A stretch of DNA of 64,000 bases from Aminobacter sp039907765 (lineage in GTDB: Bacteria > Pseudomonadota > Alphaproteobacteria > Rhizobiales > Rhizobiaceae). This document shows positions 7,842 to 14,662 of the stretch, in pieces. The notes beneath the pieces were generated by a model. That model did not search any database and was not told the DNA's origin. It worked only from the letters and a program-made list of their open reading frames with translations. The translations under genes and the position numbers were made by a program. The DNA lies in assembly GCF_039907765.1 (NCBI RefSeq), contig NZ_JARDJI010000013.1:1-64000 (forward strand). The letters run 5' to 3'. The first letter of the stretch is position 1; every line of letters starts with the position of its first letter.

Positions 7842-8152
7842 TTCGGGACCTCCTCAGCCACGCATCCGCCATACCTGAGTGAATACGCCCAAGACTTCGG
7901 GGAGTCGTTAGCGTTGCATCCGGATACTTGTCCCGGAGTGCATTTCTCACGCCGCAGGTCAGTGTGATCGCCGGCCTGGTCGACACAGGTTGGCTAGCAG
8001 GCAGCGCGTTGCGCCTGGTCTCTCGGATGGGCCATATCAACCGCAAAGTCTTGCCATATGCCCGCGAAGCACCACATGCTTTTGAAGGCATGGACATACC
8101 GGAACTCGATATGGCACCAGGCGACGGGGACGCCAAAAGGCAAGACGAGGCA
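7842..8152. other. Intergenic stretch between HTH protein and AraC regulator
   Basis: These 311 bases hold the divergent promoter region of the two flanking genes. The AraC frame is open back to 7928 (TTG), but the added residues are not like an AraC N-terminus. Minus-strand frames through here are short, and I could not match them to any family. No repeats or hairpins stood out. Confidence 0.4.
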
Positions 8153-9274
8153 ATGGCGACGCCGGCGCCGCCGCTCGACGGCGATCGACGTCGCTGGCCA
8201 CGCGATGTGCAACGTGACGATGAGGCTGCTCCGTCACTTGCGCCGGTGCTTGAACCTTTGTCGTTTTCAACGCGTGAACTGGCCCCAGAAGATCAATTCG
8301 CCGCCTGGCAGGCGCATATGTCGCCGCTTGTCGAAGTCAGGCTGCCAGACGACAGATCGCCGGGCGACGGTTTCCCGGCCGACCACACAGCCTGGAACCT
8401 CGTGAGCATGCTGATCGTCCAGCAGTGCGCACCGGCACACAGCTACCTTCGGTCTGTTGCTAAGCTTCGGTCCAGTTCGATCGATCACTGGCATCTTGTC
8501 TTGCGGCATTCCGGCCAGTCGTGGACGGAGGTCGATGGCAGGGTCGCGGAATGCGCGCCGGAAAGATTGGAGATCAGATCTCTGGGTCACCCGTTTCGCG
8601 GGCGAGCGACGGATTCCAGGAGCCTCGTTCTCTATTTGCCGCGCGATCTGTTCAGTGATGCAGCGGCAACCCTTGACGCACAAAACAATTCCATTCTGTC
8701 GGGCAACCTCGCCAATCTCCTGCTCGACTACATCAACAGCATCGAGGCAAGACTGCGCAGTCTCACGGCGGAAGACCTGCCCCGTATCGTGCATGCCACG
8801 CGCAGCATGATCGTTGCCTGCCTGGCGCCTCCAGCGGAACACGCTGCGGCCGCAGAACAATTGGCGGGTGTCGCGCTCATGGAGCGCGCGCGCCGATATG
8901 TTCACCACAATCTGCATGCGGCCAACCTGACGCCGGATTCGATGTGCCGGGCGCTCGGCGTATCGCGCACGCGCCTCTACCAGCTGTTCGAACCGAGTGG
9001 CGGCGTTCTCCACTACATACAAGGCCGGCGGCTGATGGCGGCTCACGTGGCGCTCAGCGATCCGACCGACAGCCGGCGCATTGTCGCCATCGGCGAAGCC
9101 GTCGGGTTCGGTTCGGCAGCCAACTTCAGCCGCGCCTTCAGCAAGGAGTTCGGCTACAGCCCCCGCGAATGTCGGAATGCGGCGCTGTTGCCGCCTCCTG
9201 CCCACCCTGTTTCGCTTGCCAGGCACGAGAAGGCCTCGTCCTTTGAAGAATGGCTCAAGGCACTCGGCAGCTGA
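8153..9274 (+). CDS. AraC-family transcriptional regulator
   Basis: This regulator has about 373 residues. The N-terminal half carries the effector/oligomerisation region of the FeaR/NitR-like group (FSTRELAPEDQFAAWQ start, then HWHLVLRHSG and the LEIRSLGHPFRG block). The C-terminal about 110 residues form the AraC double HTH: RARRYVHHNLHAANLTPDSMCRALGVSRTRLYQLF for the first, then IVAIGEAVGFGSAANFSRAFSKEFGYSPRECR for the second. Both HTH units are complete. The start is uncertain: the frame stays open to 7928, but the ATG at 8153 gives a family-like N-terminus with only a weak ribosome site. No co-directional target gene is adjacent, so the regulon is unknown. Confidence 0.75.
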   Translation: MATPAPPLDGDRRRWPRDVQRDDEAAPSLAPVLEPLSFSTRELAPEDQFAAWQAHMSPLVEVRLPDDRSPGDGFPADHTAWNLVSMLIVQQCAPAHSYLRSVAKLRSSSIDHWHLVLRHSGQSWTEVDGRVAECAPERLEIRSLGHPFRGRATDSRSLVLYLPRDLFSDAAATLDAQNNSILSGNLANLLLDYINSIEARLRSLTAEDLPRIVHATRSMIVACLAPPAEHAAAAEQLAGVALMERARRYVHHNLHAANLTPDSMCRALGVSRTRLYQLFEPSGGVLHYIQGRRLMAAHVALSDPTDSRRIVAIGEAVGFGSAANFSRAFSKEFGYSPRECRNAALLPPPAHPVSLARHEKASSFEEWLKALGS

Positions 9275-9402
9275 GGGTGCTGGCCGTGGTGGGATGGGCT
9301 GAGATCAAGGGAGAGGCCTGCCGGCACGACGACAGACCTCTCGGAGTTCAGGAACGTCGACCATGCTCGCTAGGCAAGCGCCCGCCCGCATGGGCGTGGC
9401 TT

Positions 9403-9837
9403 TCAGTTGTGTTGCTTTGTCTTGCGCTTCTTTCCCAGTCCACTCGTCTTTGCGAGTTCCGATCGCTTTGCACTATGCGCGGCGGCAACCGAGGGATAGT
9501 TCTCCGGCAAATTCCAGCGCTCCCGATAGCCTTCAAATGTCAGGCCGTGCTCCTCGCGTAGGTGACGACGCAGGGATTTGTATTTCTTGCCGTCCTCCAG
9601 GCAGACCAGATGATCATGCTGAATGGACGCGTTGACGGAAACTGCGGGTCTACCGACGGAAACGGCGGAATGCTCGTTCGGGTCGCTTTTCCTTGCCCGC
9701 AGCCGCGCGATAGCGGCGTGAACGTCGCTTATCAGATCGGGAAGGACAGTGGTCGGTATCTGATTGTTGGAAACATAGGCCGTCACAAGATCGGCGGTAA
9801 GCTCAACCAAGCCGTCATTGGCTTCGGTGGCGGTCAT
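9403..9837 (-). CDS. MucR/Ros-family zinc-finger-type regulator
   Basis: This is a 144-residue MucR/Ros homologue. Residues 10-45 match the family N-terminal oligomerisation region (LTADLVTAYVSNNQIPTTVLPDLI). The DNA-binding zinc-finger-like domain follows (CLEDGKKYKSLRRHLREEHGL) and then the YRERWNLP segment. Metal-ligand positions are Cys79, Asp82, His92 and His97: the second Cys of the classical Cys2His2 set is Asp. Family members repress exopolysaccharide, motility and other surface traits in rhizobia. The start at 9837 is chosen because GGGAG lies 6-7 nt upstream and upstream codons are unlike the family. A 19-bp palindrome at 9916-9934 is in its promoter region. Confidence 0.88.
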   Translation of the reverse strand: MTATEANDGLVELTADLVTAYVSNNQIPTTVLPDLISDVHAAIARLRARKSDPNEHSAVSVGRPAVSVNASIQHDHLVCLEDGKKYKSLRRHLREEHGLTFEGYRERWNLPENYPSVAAAHSAKRSELAKTSGLGKKRKTKQHN

Positions 9838-9915
9838 TACATTCTCCCAAAATATGTTGCCTGGCCGCCTGCCCGGGAGGCAAGCTATAGCGGCCCGACC
9901 CGATGGCGCAAGTGA

Positions 9916-9934
9916 TGTTGACGCTGCGTCAACA
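9916..9934. promoter_or_regulatory. 19-bp palindrome upstream of mucR
   Basis: TGTTGACGCTGCGTCAACA has 9-bp arms that pair perfectly around a central T. It lies 79 bp before the MucR start and 199 bp before the plus-strand hypothetical gene. It contains a TTGACG/TTGACA-like element on each strand. Operator for an unidentified regulator; inference from symmetry and position. Confidence 0.4.
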
Positions 9935-10132
9935 GCTCTGTTCACAGTGGCGAGTTGCTGGAACCGGCAGGCCTGCATGTGGCTTTTTGTGCGCCCTGCA
10001 ACGTATGCACCAGTTGCTACCAACCGGCGGGGGTTTCCTCGCAAGGTCCACTACGGATAGCTTCATTGAGCGGATGGTCGGGCAAGGATCAACTGGTCGT
10101 GCGTTTCCAGCTCGGCCGAAGGAGGAAGCACA

Positions 10133-10435
10133 ATGAACGTCGCCAACCTGCAACTCGAAGGCCTGCTCATGGCCGTCGCCGCAATCAATCGCCTGCTTGT
10201 CGACAAGGGAGTGCTGACGCGCCCGGAAATCGATGTCGCGTTGCGAAAGGTCGAGGCGACCGAGACTGCCGAGGACCGGTCGGAAGGCATGTCCCCGTCG
10301 AACAGGGACGCCATCAACTTTCCGATCAGATTGCTGGAACTGGCCAATCGCTCCCAGCTAGTGAACGTTCCGTCGTTCTCATCGCTTGCTCGTCAAGTCG
10401 GTCAAATGAAGGAACCGTACAACGATCAGATGTGA
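10133..10435 (+). CDS. Small hypothetical protein
   Basis: This is a 100-residue protein with a clear ribosome site (GGAGGA, 7 nt before ATG). The N-terminal 45 residues are helical (LEGLLMAVAAINRLLVDKGVLTRPEIDVALRKVEA), a pattern common in short rhizobial proteins of unknown function. The middle is Asn/Arg-rich (FPIRLLELANRS) and there are no transmembrane segments. I do not recognise a function. It is divergent from mucR and convergent with katG, so it appears to be a single-gene unit. Confidence 0.6.
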   Translation: MNVANLQLEGLLMAVAAINRLLVDKGVLTRPEIDVALRKVEATETAEDRSEGMSPSNRDAINFPIRLLELANRSQLVNVPSFSSLARQVGQMKEPYNDQM

Positions 10436-10510
10436 CTTCGTTCCATGCCGCCGCCGGCGAGCGAACTTCGGTCTGCCGGTAGGTTCCGTGCATGGCGGGC
10501 AAGAGGTTCT

Positions 10511-10535
10511 GACGCGGCCGAGAAGCGGCCGCGTC
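10511..10535 (-). terminator. Probable katG terminator hairpin
   Basis: A perfect 10-bp GC stem (GACGCGGCCG/CGGCCGCGTC, 5-nt loop) lies 20 bp past the katG stop in the convergent gap with the small hypothetical gene. No strong T-run follows, so termination efficiency is uncertain. Confidence 0.5.
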
Positions 10536-10554
10536 AGGCGCCGTTGCACCGGGG

Positions 10555-12747
10555 TCAGGCGATGTCGAAGCGGTCTGCGTTCATCACCTTGTTCCACGCC
10601 GCCACGAAGTCGCGGGCAAATTTGCCGCCGGCGTCGGACGAGCCGTAGACCTCGGCCAGCGCGCGCAGCTGCGAGTGCGAGCCGAAGAGCAGGTCGACGC
10701 GGGTCGCTGTCCACTTGATCTCTCCGGTCTTGCGGTCGCGGCCTTCGAACACGTCCTTGGCCTCCGACGTCGCCTTCCACTCCGTGCCCATGTCGAGCAG
10801 GTTGGCGAAGAAGTCGTTGGAGAGCGTGCCGGGACGGGCGGTGAAGACGCCGTGGGCCGTATCGCCCGCGTTGGCGCCGAGCACACGCAGGCCACCGACC
10901 AGCACCGTCAGCTCGGGTGCGGTCAGCTTCAACAGCTGTGCGCGGTCGACGAGGTTCTCTTCGGCCGACAGGCGCTGCCTGCCGCTCGCATAGTTGCGGA
11001 AGCCATCGGCTGCAGGTTCGAGCGGCGCGAAGGAAGATGCATCGGTCTGCTCCTGCGAGGCGTCCATGCGGCCCGGCGTGAAGGGCACCTTCACGTCGTG
11101 GCCGGCATCCCTGGCCGCCTTCTCGACAGCCGCTGCGCCGCCGAGCACGATCAGGTCGGCCAGCGACACCTTCTTGTTGCCCGACTGCGAGGCGTTGAAC
11201 TCCTTCTGGATCGCTTCGAGCTTCTCAAGCACCGAGGCCAGCTCAGCCGGCCGGTTGACGGCCCAGTCCTTCTGCGGCGCAAGGCGGATGCGCGCGCCAT
11301 TGGCCCCGCCGCGCATGTCCGAACCGCGGAAGGTCGAGGCCGAGGCCCAGGCGGTCGAGACCAGCTGCGACACGGTCAGGCCCGAACCGAGGACCTTGGC
11401 CTTGAGGGCCGCGATATCGGCGTCGCTGGCCAGCTCGTGGTCGACGGCCGGGATCGGATCCTGCCAGATCAGCTCTTCCTTCGGCACCAGCTTGCCGCGG
11501 TAGCGGGCCAGCGGGCCCATGTCACGGTGGGTCAGCTTGAACCAGGCGCGGGCGAAGGCATCGGCGAACTGGTCCGGGTTCTCGAGGAAGCGGCGCGAAA
11601 TCTTCTCGTATGCCGGGTCGAAGCGCAGCGACAGGTCGGTGGTCAACATTGCCGGCGCGTGGCGCTTGGAGGCGTCATGCGCGTCCGGCACGGTGCCGGC
11701 GCCCATGCCATGCTTGGGCGTCCACTGGTGGGCGCCAGCCGGGCTCTTGGTCAGCTCCCACTCATAGCCGAACAAGTTCCAGAAGAAGTTGTTCGTCCAC
11801 TTGGTCGGCGTCGTCGTCCAGGTCACTTCCAGGCCCGAACCGATGGTGTCGTCGCCCTTGCCGGTGCCAAAGCTGTTGTGCCAGCCCAGGCCCTGCAGCT
11901 CGAGGTCGGCGGCCTCGGGCTCGACGCCCACATTGGCAGCGTCGCCGGCGCCGTGGGTCTTGCCGAAGGTGTGGCCGCCGGCGATCAGGGCGACGGTTTC
12001 CTCGTCGTCCATGGCCATGCGGGCAAAGGTCTCGCGGATGTCGCGTGCGGCGGCGAGCGGGTCCGGATTGCCGTTCGGGCCCTCGGGGTTGACGTAGATC
12101 AGGCCCATCTGGACTGCGGCCAGCGGGCCTTCAAGCTCGCGGTCGCCGCTGTAGCGCTCGTCGGCCAGCCACTTGCCTTCCTTGCCCCAGTAAATATCCT
12201 GCTCGGGCTCCCACACGTCGGCGCGGCCGCCGCCGAAGCCGAAGGTCTTGAAGCCCATCGATTCGAGCGCGACGTTGCCGGCCAGGATCATCAGGTCGGC
12301 CCAGGAGATCTTGCGGCCGTATTTCTGCTTGATCGGCCACAGCAGGCGGCGGGCCTTGTCGAGGTTGACGTTGTCCGGCCAGCTGTTGAGCGGGGCAAAG
12401 CGCTGCTGGCCCGCGCCCGCGCCGCCGCGCCCGTCGCCGATACGGTAGGTGCCGGCGCTGTGCCAGGCCATGCGGATGAACAGCGGGCCGTAATGGCCGA
12501 AGTCGGCCGGCCACCAGTCCTGCGAATCCGTCATCAGCGCGGTCAGGTCCTTGATGACGGTGTCGAGGTCGAGGCTCTCGAATTCCGTGGCGTAGTCGAA
12601 GGCCTCGCCCATCGGGTCGGAGAGGCTCGAATGCTGGTGCAGGACGCTGAGGTCCAGCTGGTTCGGCCACCAGTCGCGATTGCCCGTGCCGGTTGGCTTG
12701 TGCGCGACAGGGCACTTGCCCGCGCTCGTCTCAGTCTTGGTATCCAT
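10555..12747 (-). CDS. katG: Catalase-peroxidase KatG
   Basis: This is a 730-residue bifunctional haem catalase-peroxidase, the usual length, made of two peroxidase-like domains. The distal haem site is intact: Arg92, Trp95 and His96 in IRMAWHSAGTYR. The Trp95-Tyr218-Met244 adduct that gives catalase activity is present (LIYVNPEGP, FARMAMDDEE), and the proximal His259 lies in GGHTFGKTHG. The C-terminal domain has the LGGAAAVEKAA and GMRVLGAN-type segments. The frame is open upstream, but the ATG at 12747 (MDTKTETSAGKCPV) is the family N-terminus. It is divergent from an OxyR-type gene, the classical peroxide-response arrangement; OxyR control is therefore expected. It detoxifies H2O2 in the cytoplasm. 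Confidence 0.97.
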   Translation of the reverse strand: MDTKTETSAGKCPVAHKPTGTGNRDWWPNQLDLSVLHQHSSLSDPMGEAFDYATEFESLDLDTVIKDLTALMTDSQDWWPADFGHYGPLFIRMAWHSAGTYRIGDGRGGAGAGQQRFAPLNSWPDNVNLDKARRLLWPIKQKYGRKISWADLMILAGNVALESMGFKTFGFGGGRADVWEPEQDIYWGKEGKWLADERYSGDRELEGPLAAVQMGLIYVNPEGPNGNPDPLAAARDIRETFARMAMDDEETVALIAGGHTFGKTHGAGDAANVGVEPEAADLELQGLGWHNSFGTGKGDDTIGSGLEVTWTTTPTKWTNNFFWNLFGYEWELTKSPAGAHQWTPKHGMGAGTVPDAHDASKRHAPAMLTTDLSLRFDPAYEKISRRFLENPDQFADAFARAWFKLTHRDMGPLARYRGKLVPKEELIWQDPIPAVDHELASDADIAALKAKVLGSGLTVSQLVSTAWASASTFRGSDMRGGANGARIRLAPQKDWAVNRPAELASVLEKLEAIQKEFNASQSGNKKVSLADLIVLGGAAAVEKAARDAGHDVKVPFTPGRMDASQEQTDASSFAPLEPAADGFRNYASGRQRLSAEENLVDRAQLLKLTAPELTVLVGGLRVLGANAGDTAHGVFTARPGTLSNDFFANLLDMGTEWKATSEAKDVFEGRDRKTGEIKWTATRVDLLFGSHSQLRALAEVYGSSDAGGKFARDFVAAWNKVMNADRFDIA

Positions 12748-12826
12748 CTTGGTCTCCGGTCGTGGCTGCGTTGGTTGTACTGGCGGACACGCATGTCCGA
12801 GGCGGCCGGGTTCGGGCCGCACGTGG

Positions 12827-12958
12827 CTACGTGGAATGGTCCTGCCGTCTGCAGGCCTCCGTGGAAGGCATGCGAAACGGCGCGGCCTTGCCTGATGCCG
12901 TCGAGGCATCGGCAAACCGCGCACCGCCAATGCTTGCGATGCCCAGGGATCGTGACAT
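12827..12958 (-). CDS. Possible 43-residue leader ORF upstream of katG
   Basis: On the katG strand, ATG at 12958 is preceded 4 nt away by a strong AAGGAGG site and opens 43 codons ending in TAG at 12827, 79 bp before the katG start. The peptide begins MSRSLGIASIGGARFADAS and has no membrane segment. The strong ribosome site within the katG leader is the main support. I know no homologue, and the ORF could be fortuitous. If translated it could couple katG expression to translation. Confidence 0.35.
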   Translation of the reverse strand: MSRSLGIASIGGARFADASTASGKAAPFRMPSTEACRRQDHST

Positions 12959-13004
12959 GGCTCCTCCTTGCCTTCCACATCAAATCTGTACCAAACGCCT
13001 TTCA

Positions 13005-13050
13005 TTATCTAAAGTTGGATTTCCTGATTGCAGCGATAAGGCAAGGTTAT
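13005..13050. promoter_or_regulatory. Candidate OxyR-binding region in the katG-oxyR gap
   Basis: The last 45 bp before oxyR are AT-rich and carry spaced symmetric elements: TTATC at 13005-13009 with GATAA at 13035-13039, and ATAAGGCAAGGTTAT (ATAA-N7-TTAT) at 13036-13050, which overlaps the oxyR start. LysR-type regulators bind such interrupted dyads and autoregulate. The call rests on position and symmetry. Confidence 0.35.
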
Positions 13051-13981
13051 GATAAATCTGACGCTCAAGCAGCTTCGCTACTTTGAAGCGCTGGCGCGCC
13101 ACAGCCATTTCGGCCGTGCGGCGGACGCATGCGCCATCTCCCAGCCGGCCATGTCGGTGCAGATCAAGGATCTCGAGGAGAATCTAGGGTCCGAGCTGTT
13201 CGAGAGAAGCGCCCGCCAGGTTCGCCTCACCGGTTTCGGCGAGCAGTTCGCCGCCCGCGTCCGCGACATCCTGCGCTCGGTCGACGAGCTAGAGGACCTC
13301 GCTCGCGCCGCGCGGGAGCGGCTGGTCGGGCGGCTGCGCATCGGCGTCATCCCTACGGTCGCACCCTATCTCCTGCCCACCATCATCGGCAACCTCACCC
13401 GCCTTCATGACGGGCTCGACATCCATGTCCGCGAAACCCAGACGCAGAAGCTCATCCACGAGCTGGCGGAGGGCCGGCTCGACACGGCGATTGTCGCCCT
13501 GCCGGTGTCCGAACCGTCGCTGGCCGAGGTCGCGCTGTTCGAGGAGAACTTCGTCCTCGTCCGCCCCGGCGAGGACGCCGGCAAGCCGGTGCCCGACCGC
13601 GAGATGCTGCGCGAGATGCGGCTGCTTTTGCTCGAGGAAGGCCATTGCTTCCGCGAGCAGGCGCTGTCCTTCTGCAACCTCCATTCGGCCCGTCCGCGCG
13701 AACTCCTCGACGGCAGCTCGCTGTCGACGCTGGTGCAGATGGTCGGCGCCGGCATCGGCGTCACGCTGATCCCCGAAATGGCGGTGCCGGTCGAGACGCT
13801 GTCGGCCTCGGTCTCCGTCGCCCGCTTCAAGAGCCCGCAGCCGTCGCGCACCATCGGCATGATCTGGCGCAAGGCGAGCCCGCTGGCCGAGCAGCTGCTG
13901 CAGATTTCCGACGTCGTGCGCCAGGCCGGCGAGGCGCTGCGCGGGCAGAACGGTGAAATGTCGCGCAGATCCTGGACCTGA
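13049..13981 (+). CDS. oxyR: OxyR-type LysR regulator (hydrogen-peroxide sensor)
   Basis: This is a 310-residue LysR-family protein. The N-terminal winged HTH (residues 1-60) has LRYFEALARHSHFGRAADACAISQPAMSVQIKDLE, followed by the linker helix and effector domain. The two redox cysteines of OxyR are present in the diagnostic motif EGHCFREQALSFC, at Cys200 and Cys209 (Cys199/Cys208 in E. coli), so peroxide sensing by disulfide formation is expected. It is divergent from katG, its expected target. The C-terminal tail after about residue 300 is hydrophilic and probably disordered. Very confident in the family and the sensing mechanism; the DNA sites are not proven. Confidence 0.95.
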   Translation: MINLTLKQLRYFEALARHSHFGRAADACAISQPAMSVQIKDLEENLGSELFERSARQVRLTGFGEQFAARVRDILRSVDELEDLARAARERLVGRLRIGVIPTVAPYLLPTIIGNLTRLHDGLDIHVRETQTQKLIHELAEGRLDTAIVALPVSEPSLAEVALFEENFVLVRPGEDAGKPVPDREMLREMRLLLLEEGHCFREQALSFCNLHSARPRELLDGSSLSTLVQMVGAGIGVTLIPEMAVPVETLSASVSVARFKSPQPSRTIGMIWRKASPLAEQLLQISDVVRQAGEALRGQNGEMSRRSWT

Positions 13982-14001
13982 CGACAGGTTTTCGCCGACC
14001 G

Positions 14002-14493
14002 CTAGCTCGGGTCGGCCGTCGCCGCGGCCCGGAAGCGTGCTTCGAACTCCCTGCGCAGTTCACGGCGCAGCTCGGCTGCGCGATGCCGCCTTCGGTCGAT
14101 GTCGGTCGACGGAATGAAGGCCGGCACTTGCGAAGGGCGGCCGTCGTCGTCCACGGCCACCATCGTGAAGTAGCAGGAATTGGTGTGGCGCCGCTGGCCG
14201 GAGCGGATGTTCTCGGCTTCGACGTGGATGCCAATTTCCATCGAGGTGCGGCCCGCGAAATTGACGGACGCGCGGAAAGTGACCAGTTCGCCGACATTGA
14301 TCGGTTCCCGGAACACCACCTGATCGACCGAAAGCGTTACCGCGTATTTGTTCGAATAGCGCGAGGCACAGGAGAAGGCGACGCGGTCGAGCAGATTGAG
14401 CAAGGCGCCGCCATGCACCTTGCCGCTGAAATTGGCCATTTCCGGCGTCATCAGCACGACCATTTCGAGCCGCCGCGTGTCCCTGTCTTCCAC
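14002..14493 (-). CDS. Acyl-CoA thioesterase (hotdog fold)
   Basis: This is a 163-residue single hotdog-domain protein of the YciA/BFIT type. The core motifs are TPEMANFSGKVHGGALLNLLDRVAFSCASRYS (catalytic-helix region with the conserved N/HGG) and VDQVVFREPINVGELVTFRASVNFAGRTSMEIGIHVEAE. It hydrolyses acyl-CoA esters in the cytoplasm; chain-length preference is not visible. The GTG start at 14493 follows CAGGAGGAGG with 7 nt spacing, which outweighs the upstream open frame of arbitrary sequence. The C-terminus is unusually Arg/Glu-rich (about 35 residues). It is convergent with oxyR and separate from rhaD, whose terminator lies between. Confidence 0.88.
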   Translation of the reverse strand: MEDRDTRRLEMVVLMTPEMANFSGKVHGGALLNLLDRVAFSCASRYSNKYAVTLSVDQVVFREPINVGELVTFRASVNFAGRTSMEIGIHVEAENIRSGQRRHTNSCYFTMVAVDDDGRPSQVPAFIPSTDIDRRRHRAAELRRELRREFEARFRAAATADPS

Positions 14494-14561
14494 GTCCTGT
14501 CCTCCTCCTGAATGGCCAATGCCGCCGCGAAGCGGCGGTTCTATCCTGGCCAGTGTAGAGG

Positions 14562-14588
14562 AAAAGCCCGGCTGGGACCGGGCTTTTT
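14562..14588. terminator. Bidirectional intrinsic terminator after rhaD
   Basis: AAAAGCCCGG and CCGGGCTTTT flank the loop CTGGGA, giving a 10-bp stem with an A-run on one side and a T-run on the other. It lies 75 bp past the rhaD stop on the minus strand and would terminate rhaD transcription. Confidence 0.8.
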
Positions 14589-14662
14589 GGGCGTGCGGAC
14601 AACGTAGTCGAAGAGGTGGGAGCGGATGCGCAGGCGACAGGTTCCGCTGGGATGCTCGCCCC

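Noticed and set aside
7777..8136. Minus-strand ORF of 119 codons between the HTH protein and the AraC regulator
   Set aside because: It overlaps the start of the HTH gene on the same strand in another frame, has no ribosome site and no recognisable motif.
10675..13086. 803-codon open frame on the plus strand opposite katG
   Set aside because: It is the antisense shadow of a high-GC gene; its Arg/Ala/Gly-rich translation resembles no domain, and katG on the other strand has every catalytic residue.
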